Assembly (NCBI RefSeq): GCF_042643145.1 | Contig: NZ_JBHRSA010000029.1 | Location: 1 to 29,014 of the forward strand | From: Virgibacillus_O xinjiangensis | GTDB lineage: Bacteria; Bacillota; Bacilli; Bacillales; Amphibacillaceae | DNA: 29,014 bases | Direction of reading: 5' to 3' | In this document: positions 8,553-16,817 of the stretch, in pieces | How the letters are laid out: each line of letters begins with the position of its first letter | How positions within the stretch are numbered: position 1 is the first letter of the stretch | Made by a program: the position numbers and the translations under genes | The notes under the pieces: model-generated | Told to the model about the DNA's origin: nothing | The model's database searches: none | What the model saw: only the letters and a program-made list of their open reading frames with translations

Positions 8553-10203
8553 ACATTTCTTTCTCATAAACCTTTTTGCCGCTGATATAAGTGGCAAGGA
8601 CATTGATATCTTTGATCTTCAAAGGATCTATTTGGGTTGGATCGGCGTCGAGAACGGCGAAATCAGCAAGTTTGCCGACTTCGATGCTTCCGAGTTCGTC
8701 TTCTTCAAAGTTCAATTTGGCGCCGTCAATGGTCATGGTTTTCAGTGCTTTCAACGGACTGATGCGTTGGTCTTCCCCCATGATTTCACCTTCCATGGAT
8801 TGGCGGTTGACGGCAATCCATATGGAAAAGAGCGGAGAGATCGGCGTGATCGGGCAGTCGGAGTGCAGGGTATAGAGCAAACCTTTTTCCTCGGCATCTG
8901 CCAATGGGTTCATCTGCTTGGTCCGCTCCGGCCCCAAGAAGTAGCGCTTATGGCGATCCGCCCAATAATAAATATGATTGATAAAGAATGATGCCTTTAT
9001 ATCCAGGTCGATCATCCTATTAAAATCCACATCATTTGCTGTCTGGAGATGTTCGATCCGGTGCTGATGATATTCCCGGGGCTCCTGTTTCAGCGCATAT
9101 TCATAAGCATCGATAATCGACTCGATTGCCCGGTCGCCATTTCCATGGGTGGCGATCCGGAACCCGCGTTTATGCAGATCCAGCACTTCTTCATTGAATT
9201 CGTTTTGCTTATGCAGCAAATCTCCCATGATATCAGGCTCGGTATGATATGGTTCGCGAAGTGCGGCAGTCAGTCCCTGAATGGAGCCGTCTTGGAAGAG
9301 CTTGGCACTATCCAGCTTGGCGCGGTCATTCGAGCGCTTACGGATCAGTTCATCCAGATCTTTCGCTGTGTAATCGCTGAATTTTCCATCATTGCCCAAC
9401 AGGTGATGAAGGACCATGAACCGCATACGGAGCGGATTTTTTCCCTCTTTCAATGATTCCAGATGGGCCTCAAACTCAGACAGTCCCATATCTAGGCCTA
9501 CACCTGCGTCCGAGCTGGTGGTAATCCCTTCCGCCAGATAATCTTCTGTGGCCTCACCAATATAGTCAGCCAACTGCTCCATGGACGGGGAAGGGAGGGC
9601 GGACTGGACAAGTCCTAGTGCAGGTAGCTCATATAATACGCCATTGAGCCTGCCGTCCTCATCCCTACCGAGGCGCCCGCCGAATGGGTCTGCTGTCGAC
9701 TCGTCCACCCCGGCAATTTCGAGTGCCTTCGAGTTGGCTACACCGAAATGGACGGAGGTATGCCTGATCAGGATCGGCACCTCGGATGATACGGTGTCGA
9801 GCTCCTGACGAGTGGGATGCCTATTTTCTTCGAGCAATGTATTATCATATCCCCAGCCAAGCACCCATTCACCATCCGGGGTTTTGTTCTTCTGGTCTTC
9901 CAGCTTTTGGAGAATTTCCGCGATATTTTTGTTCAGTGGAGAACTGCAATTGGCCTGTTTGCGGAATTGGGCATACATCAGCAAATGGTTATGTGTGTCG
10001 ATGAATCCCGGGATAAGCGTTGCGCCATCCAAATCTACCACTTGTGCATCTGTTGCGATTTCTTCGTCCTTCAAAGAAGGGTACTTTTCCGGCCAGATGT
10101 GGACAATTTTGCCATCCCCTACGGCAACTGATCCAGCATATGTGTTCCGTTCATCCAAGGTCAATATGGAAGCATTTTTAATGATTAAATCAATCTTGTT
10201 CAA
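8551..10203 (-). CDS. YtcJ-like metal-dependent amidohydrolase
   Basis: 550-residue protein of the Amidohydro_3/YtcJ group (relatives include N-substituted formamide deformylase). It probably hydrolyses an amide or similar bond of a small cytoplasmic substrate that cannot be named from sequence. A beta-sandwich start (IIKNASILTLDE) leads to PGFIDTHNH at 65-73, whose HxH is the metal site of the amidohydrolase barrel. Other conserved pieces are RIATHGNGDRA, HRIEHLQ and LHSDCPITPISP, and the tail rejoins the sandwich (GSIEVGKLADFAVLD). The start is TTG with AAGGAG nine bases upstream. It begins 24 bases after the symporter gene stops, so the two are probably co-transcribed and the symporter may import its substrate. 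Confidence 0.88.
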   Translation of the reverse strand: MNKIDLIIKNASILTLDERNTYAGSVAVGDGKIVHIWPEKYPSLKDEEIATDAQVVDLDGATLIPGFIDTHNHLLMYAQFRKQANCSSPLNKNIAEILQKLEDQKNKTPDGEWVLGWGYDNTLLEENRHPTRQELDTVSSEVPILIRHTSVHFGVANSKALEIAGVDESTADPFGGRLGRDEDGRLNGVLYELPALGLVQSALPSPSMEQLADYIGEATEDYLAEGITTSSDAGVGLDMGLSEFEAHLESLKEGKNPLRMRFMVLHHLLGNDGKFSDYTAKDLDELIRKRSNDRAKLDSAKLFQDGSIQGLTAALREPYHTEPDIMGDLLHKQNEFNEEVLDLHKRGFRIATHGNGDRAIESIIDAYEYALKQEPREYHQHRIEHLQTANDVDFNRMIDLDIKASFFINHIYYWADRHKRYFLGPERTKQMNPLADAEEKGLLYTLHSDCPITPISPLFSIWIAVNRQSMEGEIMGEDQRISPLKALKTMTIDGAKLNFEEDELGSIEVGKLADFAVLDADPTQIDPLKIKDINVLATYISGKKVYEKEM

Positions 10204-10227
10204 TTTCTCTCTCTCCTTGCCTGGTTT

Positions 10228-11661
10228 TTATTCTATTTTTCCATTGCCTGCAGAGTTCAGATCCTCCCAATAAACCGCACGGACCTGTTCAGATTCATCA
10301 TGCTGTGTCAGAAGACTGATGATGATCAGGCTGAGCAGTGATACCGAAAAGCCGAAAACCGTATGGTCCATCGGGATATTCAAGAATGGCCAGCTGAGCG
10401 TTGCAATAAGCGCCAGAATCATGCTCCAAATCATCCCTTTTTTGGTTGCTTTGCTCCAGAACATGACTGCCAGGAACGGGAAGAGCATGACGGTTGCGGT
10501 CAGCCGGAGTGCCCATTGGTAGGCAGTCTCGATATCGGTGACGAAAAAGGCAACAATCAGTCCGAGTACAGAGATGATGACGACGGTCACTCGAGCGACC
10601 AGCAGCATTTGCCTGTTATCGGCTTCCGGCTTCATCAGCCGCTGGTATAGGTCCCTTGTCAGGTTCGAGCTCCCCTGCAGGATAAAAGAAGTCGCACCGG
10701 TCATGAGGGCAGCCATCAAGCCGAGAAAGACAATCCCCCCAACCGCAGGCGGCAGCAGGTCGGCCGTCACATAGGAAAAAATCAGGTCTGGGTCCATGTC
10801 GGTAGGTACATACTGCCGGGCGATGACGCCAATGGAAAAGGGCAGGAAGGAAATGGCACCCGCAATGACAAAGCCGGTGACACCAGCCTTCTTGGCCACT
10901 GCTTCGCTTTTGGAGGCGAAAATTCGCTGCCAGGTAGACTGCCATACCACATAGAATGGACCGACAGATAAAGCATACAGCAAAATTTCCGACAGGCCGT
11001 CCGGGCCGAGCGGGCTGATGTACTCAGGTGGCGTGTTGGCCAGAATATTCTCCAATCCTCCGGCATAATTGAGGCTGGCAATTGCCAGCACGATGATCCC
11101 TATAATCACAATGATGGACTGGAGGGCATCCGTGATGATCGTTGCCGGCAAACCGCCCAGAATGGTAAAGCCAAGCATAAGGACAAAGGAAAGGGTGATG
11201 GCTATATTAGTTTCCAACCCCAATGTGATAGTGAAAATAGAAGCCAGACCTACCATCTGCAGGGCTAATGTTGGTACGGAATAAATAATCGCTGAAAGCA
11301 GTGATGGAATGATTCCCGATCTGCCTCCAAAACGCTCTCCGAACAAGTCGGCGATCGTATAGAGCTTCTGCCTTCTCAGCGGCGCAGCAAAAACAACGAT
11401 CAGCAGCAGACTGAACAAGATGCCGGGAAGGGCGAATTTGAAGAAGCCGGAAAGCCCGACCGTGAAACCCATGCCCATCCATCCGATGAACACAGCTGCA
11501 CCGCACCATGTGCTGATGATGGTTCCCACAATCGGCCAAAAGCCGGTATTCCAGCTCCCGATCAAGTAATCCTCATACGTCCGGATTTTAAAGAAATAAT
11601 AAAATCCCATTGCAAACATCAAAATAAAATAAATGACGGTGTACGATACATACCAGGTCAT
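10228..11661 (-). CDS. Sodium/solute symporter (SSS family)
   Basis: 477-residue polytopic membrane protein of the sodium:solute symporter family (PutP/PanF type), with about 13 hydrophobic segments. Family traits include the start YFILMFAMGFYYFFK followed by TYEDYLIGSWNTGFWP, and the GLMAALMTGATSFILQGSSNLTRDLY segment, which corresponds to the conserved Na+-site helix of this family. The ATG start has AAAGGAA upstream. Substrate is unknown: members carry proline, pantothenate, sugars or carboxylates. It is the first gene of a two-gene unit with the amidohydrolase 24 bases downstream, which suggests a substrate such as an amide or cyclic imide; that is inference. Confidence 0.9.
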   Translation of the reverse strand: MTWYVSYTVIYFILMFAMGFYYFFKIRTYEDYLIGSWNTGFWPIVGTIISTWCGAAVFIGWMGMGFTVGLSGFFKFALPGILFSLLLIVVFAAPLRRQKLYTIADLFGERFGGRSGIIPSLLSAIIYSVPTLALQMVGLASIFTITLGLETNIAITLSFVLMLGFTILGGLPATIITDALQSIIVIIGIIVLAIASLNYAGGLENILANTPPEYISPLGPDGLSEILLYALSVGPFYVVWQSTWQRIFASKSEAVAKKAGVTGFVIAGAISFLPFSIGVIARQYVPTDMDPDLIFSYVTADLLPPAVGGIVFLGLMAALMTGATSFILQGSSNLTRDLYQRLMKPEADNRQMLLVARVTVVIISVLGLIVAFFVTDIETAYQWALRLTATVMLFPFLAVMFWSKATKKGMIWSMILALIATLSWPFLNIPMDHTVFGFSVSLLSLIIISLLTQHDESEQVRAVYWEDLNSAGNGKIE

Positions 11662-11980
11662 AAAAAAATTCCTTTTCTCTTATGTATTATTTACATGTTA
11701 TTTACCAATAACATTCCCATAAACATATAGTCTCACGCATTGAATATGATGACGTATTTCGACAGAATAATTGGTATAGTAGCTATTTAACCAAACAAAG
11801 GGATATTATGCAAACAGCTTGTAGGAGGGAACAGGTTCGAGAAAGGGGGAGCGCACAGTAGCGGGTGTAAGGTTGAAACTGGATAAGAAACATCAGAAAA
11901 ACATCCTCTTTCACTTCATGAACAACAGCTCTACCCAGATCACTTGAAAGCCGTAGCACGAACAGGATGCTTCTTTTACA
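11662..11980. other. Intergenic stretch without a recognisable gene
   Basis: About 320 bases between the symporter start and the LCP terminator. Apart from the inverted repeat at 11695-11714, nothing could be assigned. Short open frames here lack supported starts and resemble no family I know. Confidence 0.6.
11695..11714. promoter_or_regulatory. Operator-like inverted repeat upstream of symporter
   Basis: ATGTTATT (11695-11702), four bases, AATAACAT (11707-11714). The perfect 8-bp arms lie 34 bases upstream of the symporter start, a suitable place for a regulator controlling the symporter-amidohydrolase unit. Confidence 0.4.
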
Positions 11981-12017
11981 CAAAAAAGCTGCCAATCATT
12001 TGAAAGATTGGCAGCTT
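11981..12017 (-). terminator. Intrinsic terminator of first LCP gene
   Basis: AAGCTGCCAATC (11986-11997) pairs with GATTGGCAGCTT (12006-12017) around an eight-base loop. On the reverse strand a run of U (from bases 11987-11982) follows the stem. Confidence 0.88.
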
Positions 12018-12023
12018 GCTATT

Positions 12024-13085
12024 TTAATAGCCTTGGGCTTCTTCTGTTGCTGGTTCAGCATGCTCATTGGCACTTGAATCGTTTTCTACCATTGGATTGC
12101 TGATTTCCAAATGGTCCTGCAGCAATGTTTTGGTTTCTTGAAGAGATGTCTGATCCAATGCATAGTAATAAGTCCCTGCTGGCTGGTAATCATACCCTTT
12201 CAAGGTTATGGTGTTGATGTCCACCCCTTTACCGTTGGTCCCATAGGAGATGAACGTCTTCATGTCGCTGAAGGTCATGTCGGTGCTCATGTTATCACCG
12301 ACAGCCTCCAGTACTTCATCATAATTGAGCACAGAGTTGACATTGGTTGCTTTCTTCATAGCGGCTTTCAGAATTTGCTGCTGTCGTTTGCCTCGTTCAA
12401 TGTCACTGTCCAATTTTCTAGTACGGGCAAGTGCCAGTGCTTCTTCCCCATCGACCTTTTGCTCTCCCGGCATCAGGTGGATGGAACCCTTTTTATCCAT
12501 GGAGTTGGATTCGGTGAACTCATATGGAACATCTACAGTAATTCCTCCAAGGGCGTCCACTACATCGACAAAGGCATGGAAGTTGACCTTGACATAGTAA
12601 TCGACCGGGATATCCAGCAGGTTTTCTACCGATTCAATGGTTGCTTCTGGTCCGCCAAATGCATGGGCATGGGTGATTTTGTCTTCATACCCTACTTCTG
12701 GGATATAGACCAGGGAATCTCGTGGGATGCTCAATAGATTGACGCTTTTCTCTTCTTTATTGAAGGTGGCGAGCATCAGAGCATCTGTCCTTGCGCTTTC
12801 TGCATTGTCACGATGCTTATTGGAATCGACTCCCATGATCAGAACGGAGACATTATCGATGCTTGGGTCGACTTCCGCGTCTCGAAGCGGGGATTTTTCC
12901 CGTTCCGGCTCGACATAGGAATCGGATAATACGGTGTCTGCTTTTATATAAAGGTATCCGGCATAGCCGGCCACTGCTATCATTGCGATAAGCGGAATGA
13001 ATATGAAATAAGCCCGCTTCCGGAGCTTTCTTTTTCTTTTTTTATGTCGTACTGCCCGCGTTTGAGGCTCATTCTTTTTAGACAT
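12024..13085 (-). CDS. LytR-CpsA-Psr (LCP) family wall polymer ligase
   Basis: Membrane-anchored extracellular enzyme that transfers teichoic acid or another glycopolymer from its lipid carrier to peptidoglycan. The open frame continues upstream to 13154, but the start at 13085 (MSKKNEP) has AAAGGAG nine bases upstream and the longer start has none; this gives 353 residues. A basic cytoplasmic tail (KKRKRKLRKR) precedes one membrane helix, then the LCP domain with MGVDS, the Arg/Asp-rich NAESARTDALMLATF, SIPRDSLVYIP, FVDVVDALGGI and ARTRKLDSDIERGKRQQ blocks, which hold the phosphate-binding Arg and Asp residues. The C-terminus is acidic and disordered-looking. It has a close paralogue directly upstream (13375-14400), with its own terminator between. 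Confidence 0.9.
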   Translation of the reverse strand: MSKKNEPQTRAVRHKKRKRKLRKRAYFIFIPLIAMIAVAGYAGYLYIKADTVLSDSYVEPEREKSPLRDAEVDPSIDNVSVLIMGVDSNKHRDNAESARTDALMLATFNKEEKSVNLLSIPRDSLVYIPEVGYEDKITHAHAFGGPEATIESVENLLDIPVDYYVKVNFHAFVDVVDALGGITVDVPYEFTESNSMDKKGSIHLMPGEQKVDGEEALALARTRKLDSDIERGKRQQQILKAAMKKATNVNSVLNYDEVLEAVGDNMSTDMTFSDMKTFISYGTNGKGVDINTITLKGYDYQPAGTYYYALDQTSLQETKTLLQDHLEISNPMVENDSSANEHAEPATEEAQGY

Positions 13086-13341
13086 ATGAATAAACTCCTT
13101 TAATGAAATCAGCCGTACTATATTCATAGACGGCTTTGTTGGATTGCAAATCACTATCTATTCTACTATGATTCGACAGATTAGTAAATTGCCTTTTGCT
13201 GCTAATTGTGATTTGTATTATATAGATGGCAATGGCCAGGAGCGTCTGATTTGGCACATAGGAAGACTGATGCCCTCATTCTCTTTATACGTATACCAGT
13301 CCTGCTTCTTTTATTCTTATAAGTCTTCCATTGTCACCCAC

Positions 13342-13376
13342 AGAAAAACGCTCCAACCATAAGTGGCTGAAGCGTT
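13342..13376 (-). terminator. Intrinsic terminator of second LCP gene
   Basis: On the reverse strand, AACGCTTCAGCCA pairs with TGGTTGGAGCGTT (13 pairs including two G-U) around a four-base loop and is followed by UUUUU. The stem begins inside the stop codon of the LCP gene. Confidence 0.8.
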
Positions 13377-14400
13377 AGTAGACGTTGTTATCATTTTGAT
13401 CATCTTCGGCAAGATTGTTGCTCTGACTTTCTGATTGGAGCTCCAGATGCTCCTGGAGGGTCTCTTGTATTTTCAGCTTATTTTCCTCGTTGACATAGTA
13501 ATACCAAGCACCGTTGTTACCGAATCCGCCAGAACCGTCGAGCTGCATGGTATCAATCTCCACGTTCTCATCTAGCCCATAGGATAGGAAGCCCCTCATT
13601 TCCGGAAATGTCAGGTTTGTCTCCATATGGTTTCCTACTGCTTCTACCAGTTCGTCTATTTTGAAAACAGACGAAGAAGAAGTCGCCTTATCGACAATAG
13701 CCTTCAGAATCTCCTGTTGACGCTGACCGCGGGCGAGGTCGCTGTCATGCTTCCGGGTCCTTGCCATAGCAAGAGCCTCCTCACCGTTCAGCCGCTGGAC
13801 TCCCGGATACAGGTGGATGGCCTTTTTGTCATCGTCAGAGTCGGATTCTTTAAATTCATATGGTACGTCATAGGTGATTCCGCCGATAGCGTTGACGACA
13901 TCGACAAAGGCATCGAAGTTCATCTGTACATAGTAGTCGACAGGCACCTTCATAAATTGCTCGACCGTTTCGATCGTGGCCTCTGCCCCCCCGAATGCAT
14001 GGGCATGATTGATTTTGGTGCTATAGCCGACTTCAGGAATATAAGTGTAGGAGTCCCGCGGAATGCTCAGCAGCTTGACCGAGTTTTCATCTTTGTTGAA
14101 GGTGGCCAGCAGCAAGGCATCTGACCGGCTCTGCGACTGGTCGCGGTGTTCACTGTTATCAACACCGATAAATAAGACCGAAACATTATCCTCCACCGGG
14201 TCGACCGGTTGATCGCGAAGATCGGAGGTTTCATTTTCACGCCCGCTCGTCTGATGGGATTCCTCCACCATCTCGGAGGTGGATTGATAGAGACTAAGCG
14301 CGTACCCGGCTCCCGTACCGATAATCAGGAGCAGTAAAAGGGCACATGCTGCCAGTATTTTTTTGATGGAAAATAGAGATTTTGGGCGTTTTCGGGCCAT
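13375..14400 (-). CDS. LytR-CpsA-Psr (LCP) family wall polymer ligase, second copy
   Basis: 341 residues, the same architecture as its neighbour at 12024-13085: basic cytoplasmic start (MARKRPKS), one membrane helix (about residues 12-32), and an extracellular LCP domain with FIGVDNSEHRD, SRSDALLLATF, SIPRDSYTYIPEVGY, FVDVVNAIGGI and ARTRKHDSDLARGQRQQ. The Arg and Asp residues needed for pyrophosphate and metal binding are all there. The ATG start is supported by AAGGAG eight bases upstream. Closely similar tandem LCP genes are common in Bacillaceae and overlap in function; which polymer each copy handles cannot be told from sequence. Confidence 0.9.
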   Translation of the reverse strand: MARKRPKSLFSIKKILAACALLLLLIIGTGAGYALSLYQSTSEMVEESHQTSGRENETSDLRDQPVDPVEDNVSVLFIGVDNSEHRDQSQSRSDALLLATFNKDENSVKLLSIPRDSYTYIPEVGYSTKINHAHAFGGAEATIETVEQFMKVPVDYYVQMNFDAFVDVVNAIGGITYDVPYEFKESDSDDDKKAIHLYPGVQRLNGEEALAMARTRKHDSDLARGQRQQEILKAIVDKATSSSSVFKIDELVEAVGNHMETNLTFPEMRGFLSYGLDENVEIDTMQLDGSGGFGNNGAWYYYVNEENKLKIQETLQEHLELQSESQSNNLAEDDQNDNNVY

Positions 14401-14553
14401 AGGTCGTTCTCCTTACGACTAATTTAGTGTCCATTTTACGTGATTTGCTTATAAAAAGCATTGGCTAAACCTTTATATTTTAAAACTTCTTTATAACCAT
14501 ACCCCTTTTTGGCCATGTTCACTCGATTATAGAGGTGAAAGGGGGGATACAAC

Positions 14554-14775
14554 ATGGCACAAGCAATCAAAGTCGATTCCACGCTCCGCCTCATCCTGAG
14601 GGAAGGGTCGGATCTGGAAACAGGAAAAGACATCTACCGCACAAAGAGCTTTACCAATGTCAAAATCGGTACCACTCCAGAGCAGCTTTACCCGATCGCT
14701 AACGCATTGGTCGGCCTGCAGCAGCTGCCGCTCTATCTGATGGAGATCCGCGACACCTCATTGTTGTCGGAATAA
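14554..14775 (+). CDS. DUF1659 family small protein
   Basis: 73-residue protein of the DUF1659 family (IKVDSTLRLIL...TKSFTNVKIGTTPEQLYPIANALVGLQQLPL). Function unknown. The ATG start is preceded by a strong purine site (AAAGGGGGG, 14538-14546). It is the first of three short genes (DUF1659, DUF2922, YvrJ) that commonly occur together in Bacillaceae; DUF2922 follows after 37 bases. No signal peptide or membrane helix is seen. Confidence 0.85.
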   Translation: MAQAIKVDSTLRLILREGSDLETGKDIYRTKSFTNVKIGTTPEQLYPIANALVGLQQLPLYLMEIRDTSLLSE

Positions 14776-14812
14776 CATCGATTAATGGATAATATAGAAA
14801 GGAGGAACTTTA

Positions 14813-15034
14813 ATGAAAAAACTGGAATTGAAATTTAAAAATGCGATGGGAAAAATCGTCACCTATTCCCTGGACACCCCGGTGGAACCCGCCGACCCCG
14901 CAGCCATCAACGCAGCCATGGATGAAATCATCACCCAAAATGCCTTCATCTCCTCCGGCGGCGACCTCGTCGAAAAGCATAGCGCCCGCATCGTCGAGCG
15001 CAACACCTCCGACATTGACCTCGGCTTAGAATAA
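14813..15034 (+). CDS. DUF2922 family small protein
   Basis: 73-residue DUF2922 protein (LELKFKNAMGKIVTYSLDTP...AAINAAMDEIITQNAF), function unknown, exactly the length of its DUF1659 neighbour. AAAGGAGG sits just upstream of the ATG. Downstream is a hairpin at 15044-15076 and then a short 21-bp repeat array before yvrJ, so the three-gene set is interrupted here more than is usual. Confidence 0.85.
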   Translation: MKKLELKFKNAMGKIVTYSLDTPVEPADPAAINAAMDEIITQNAFISSGGDLVEKHSARIVERNTSDIDLGLE

Positions 15035-15043
15035 CGAATTGAT

Positions 15044-15083
15044 CCAGCGGACCGTGCTCAGGGCACCGTCCGCTGGCTTGCTT
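15044..15083 (+). terminator. Hairpin after DUF2922 gene, probable weak terminator
   Basis: CCAGCGGAC (15044-15052) pairs with GTCCGCTGG (15068-15076). After a C/C mismatch, GTGC pairs with GCAC around a five-base loop. Only a short broken T stretch (CTTGCTTT) follows, so termination may be partial. Confidence 0.55.
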
Positions 15084-15103
15084 TAGGGGGGCGAGCGTGG
15101 GAG

Positions 15104-15204
15104 GCGGTCACTCGGGCCGGGGAGCGGTGCACTTGGGCGGCGGCATGCTCTACTCGGGCGCCAGCTATACCCACTCAGTCCTCACCAGCCCTCAGTCAGG
15201 CGCC
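15104..15204 (-). repeat. 21-bp tandem repeat array (GGCCYGAGTG family), reverse orientation
   Basis: Five degenerate units carrying CTCGGGC-like cores with equivalent positions at 15114, 15135, 15156, 15177 and 15198, that is, exactly 21 bases apart. The unit is the reverse complement of the array at 16818-16998. It lies between DUF2922 and yvrJ. An open frame from 15097 that reads through the array into yvrJ is not believed. Confidence 0.75.
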
Positions 15205-15240
15205 GACATCACTCCATCTCAACGAAAGGAGGCACTTATC

Positions 15241-15435
15241 ATGGAAACCTTCATTCCATTCGTCGCAGAAGTGGGCTTTCCGATAGCGGTGACGTTCTAT
15301 CTGTTGCATCGTATTGAAGGGAAGCTCAATTTGCTGGTCGAATCGATCCATGCACTGCCGGACAGGATGAAATCAGCTCCTGGCAGTCAGGGAGATTTTC
15401 CTGAAGAGAGATTGAATAAAGTGCATAATGGATAG
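15241..15435 (+). CDS. yvrJ: YvrJ family small membrane protein
   Basis: 64-residue protein. The core FIPFVAEVGFPIAVTFYLLHRIEGKL is the YvrJ family signature: one membrane helix followed by an amphipathic stretch. Function unknown. The frame is open further upstream (to 15097), but the ATG at 15241 has AAAGGAGG eight bases before it and matches the family's usual start; the upstream part is repeat sequence. The C-terminal 25 residues are longer than in typical YvrJ proteins and are polar. Confidence 0.85.
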   Translation: METFIPFVAEVGFPIAVTFYLLHRIEGKLNLLVESIHALPDRMKSAPGSQGDFPEERLNKVHNG

Positions 15436-15501
15436 GGAAGGGAGCAGCGTAAAAGAGTGCTGCTCTAAATGAGCGTCACTTTAATCTCCATCATATAATT
15501 T

Positions 15502-15538
15502 AAAAACCTCACAAAGCTTAGAGCGATGTGAGGTTTTT
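15502..15538. terminator. Bidirectional terminator
   Basis: AAAAACCTCACA (15502-15513) pairs with TGTGAGGTTTTT (15527-15538) around 13 bases, with A/T flanks for both strands. It serves yvrJ (forward) and the coiled-coil gene (reverse). An extra hairpin GAGCAGC/GCTGCTC at 15442-15465 has no T run. Confidence 0.85.
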
Positions 15539-15540
15539 AT

Positions 15541-16206
15541 TTATTCTACTGGGATTAACTTTACAGGAGCAGCAGTTTCAATGGTTTCTCCATCTTCACC
15601 GAAAAAGGTGTAATCACCATACCAATCATCACCCAGAATAGTATTCACCGATGAATAACCACTGGCATCTCGTACAAAGAAGTTGCTGCCTTCTCCTATA
15701 TTGGTGGCAGTATAGCGTCCGGCTGGAATGTCCGCCCCAATGATGTATTCACCGGCACCTAGTTCAATCGGCTCCCCGGATTTATTCAAGATGCCTTCTT
15801 CTAGGGCTGCCAGTTCCTCTTCTTTAGCAGAAATGTCTCCATCCAGAGATTCGATTGTACCTTCCTTTTCTTCTACCGTTCCTTGCAAGGTTTCCTTTTC
15901 TTCCTTCAGCTCATCGATCGTCCCGATGAGTTTATTAGCTTCATCTACTTCTTTCTGCTTTGATTCCAGCAATCCCTCTTGATCCTGTATCTCCTGTTCA
16001 AGGGCTGACAGCTCTTCTTCTTTTTCGGATAATGTGTTTTCTGTTGCGGTTATGTGCTCCTCGACTTCTGTGTACTTCACTTTTTCTTCACCAAGCAAAA
16101 CTTGCGCACTGCTCTGTCCAGCAACAAATGCAAGCACCAACACAACAACACCTGATACACTGTACCAAAGCTTTTTGGATTTTAACTTGGATTTTAATTT
16201 ATCCAT
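15541..16206 (-). CDS. Membrane-anchored coiled-coil protein with C-terminal beta domain
   Basis: 221 residues. A short basic start (KLKSKLKSKK) and one membrane helix (about 13-33) are followed by a long Glu/Lys-rich coiled coil (about 45-145, heptads of L, I and A with repeated EEEL and LEEG segments) and a C-terminal domain (about 147-221) of the type with GEYIIGADIPAGRYTA. This GxYxxGxDIPAGxY pattern recurs at the C-termini of many Firmicutes surface proteins and is probably a small beta domain exposed outside the membrane. Function is not known. The ATG is preceded by AAGGGGATC at a somewhat long distance. No partner gene is adjacent. Confidence 0.75.
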   Translation of the reverse strand: MDKLKSKLKSKKLWYSVSGVVVLVLAFVAGQSSAQVLLGEEKVKYTEVEEHITATENTLSEKEEELSALEQEIQDQEGLLESKQKEVDEANKLIGTIDELKEEKETLQGTVEEKEGTIESLDGDISAKEEELAALEEGILNKSGEPIELGAGEYIIGADIPAGRYTATNIGEGSNFFVRDASGYSSVNTILGDDWYGDYTFFGEDGETIETAAPVKLIPVE

Positions 16207-16367
16207 CCCGTACGATCCCCTTCTCTATACAAAATGTACCACTCAACCCTACTAACGCTCCAAGGGTGCCCAAACAGTTTTGCCATAATTGAAATACCAC
16301 TTGCAATCGGAGAATCTGATTACCCACCTATAGAAGAACGTGTATGTTAAAGTTAACAGGTTTAATT

Positions 16368-16400
16368 AAAAAAAGAAGGCAGCCTGTTATACTGCCTTCT
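16368..16400 (-). terminator. Intrinsic terminator of small membrane protein gene
   Basis: AGAAGGCAG (16374-16382) pairs with CTGCCTTCT (16392-16400). The A run at 16368-16374 becomes a U run on the reverse strand. It ends the transcript of the 59-residue gene at 16463-16642. Confidence 0.85.
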
Positions 16401-16462
16401 AATACATATTTCCTACAATGTCATTTTATTCTTTTTATTATAAAAGTCTGAGCAAGACCTTT

Positions 16463-16642
16463 TTATGAGTTGTCGCTGGCATTCTTGTGGTTCGGGATGC
16501 AAAAGAAAGATAAAAAGGATAAGATGAAAAATCCGATATAGATATTAATGGAGACAGGATACTCCCAGATCATTTTCCCGAGAACTGCATACAAGAAAAG
16601 AAATATTGCGAGAGCAGCGATCAACGTTCTTGCTAATTTCAT
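16463..16642 (-). CDS. Small two-helix membrane protein (59 residues)
   Basis: A short gene with a complete transcription unit: a promoter at 16744-16716, a ribosome site (GAGGTG, 11 bases before ATG), a 59-codon frame ending in TAA, and a terminator at 16400-16368. The protein starts MKLARTLIAALAIFLFLY, has two hydrophobic segments (about 5-21 and 33-48) around a short turn with GKMIWEYP, and ends in a polar tail (NHKNASDNS). I do not recognise the family. The N-terminus is positive, so both ends are probably cytoplasmic. The presence of all expression signals in the right order is the main reason to believe it. Confidence 0.7.
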   Translation of the reverse strand: MKLARTLIAALAIFLFLYAVLGKMIWEYPVSINIYIGFFILSFLSFFCIPNHKNASDNS

Positions 16643-16715
16643 ATGTACTAATTCACCTCAGATGAAAGATTGTGCCGTATTCCCCTTGGTATATTTATCT
16701 CTATGAGTTTATCTT

Positions 16716-16744
16716 ATTGTAACGAATCCCCTGCGGCACTTCAA
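16716..16744 (-). promoter_or_regulatory. SigA-type promoter of the 59-residue membrane protein
   Basis: On the reverse strand TTGAAG (16744-16739), a 17-base spacer and TACAAT (16721-16716). Predicted transcription start is near 16709, giving a leader of about 67 bases. Confidence 0.6.
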
Positions 16745-16817
16745 CTCTTACCCTATAAATATTGGAAGAAAAATGGATTGGTCCATCTATTATTATACTA
16801 TAAATTGATTGCCGTGG

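Noticed and set aside
8437..8991. Forward frame of 184 codons opposite the amidohydrolase gene
   Set aside because: Antisense shadow of a conserved gene and it runs through the tagO terminator.
13086..13154. Longer N-terminus for the first LCP protein
   Set aside because: The upstream GTG lacks a ribosome site, while MSKKNEP has AAAGGAG at nine bases and gives a normal LCP topology.
15097..15240. Upstream extension of yvrJ
   Set aside because: The extension is made of 21-bp repeat units; the ATG at 15241 has an ideal ribosome site and matches the family start.
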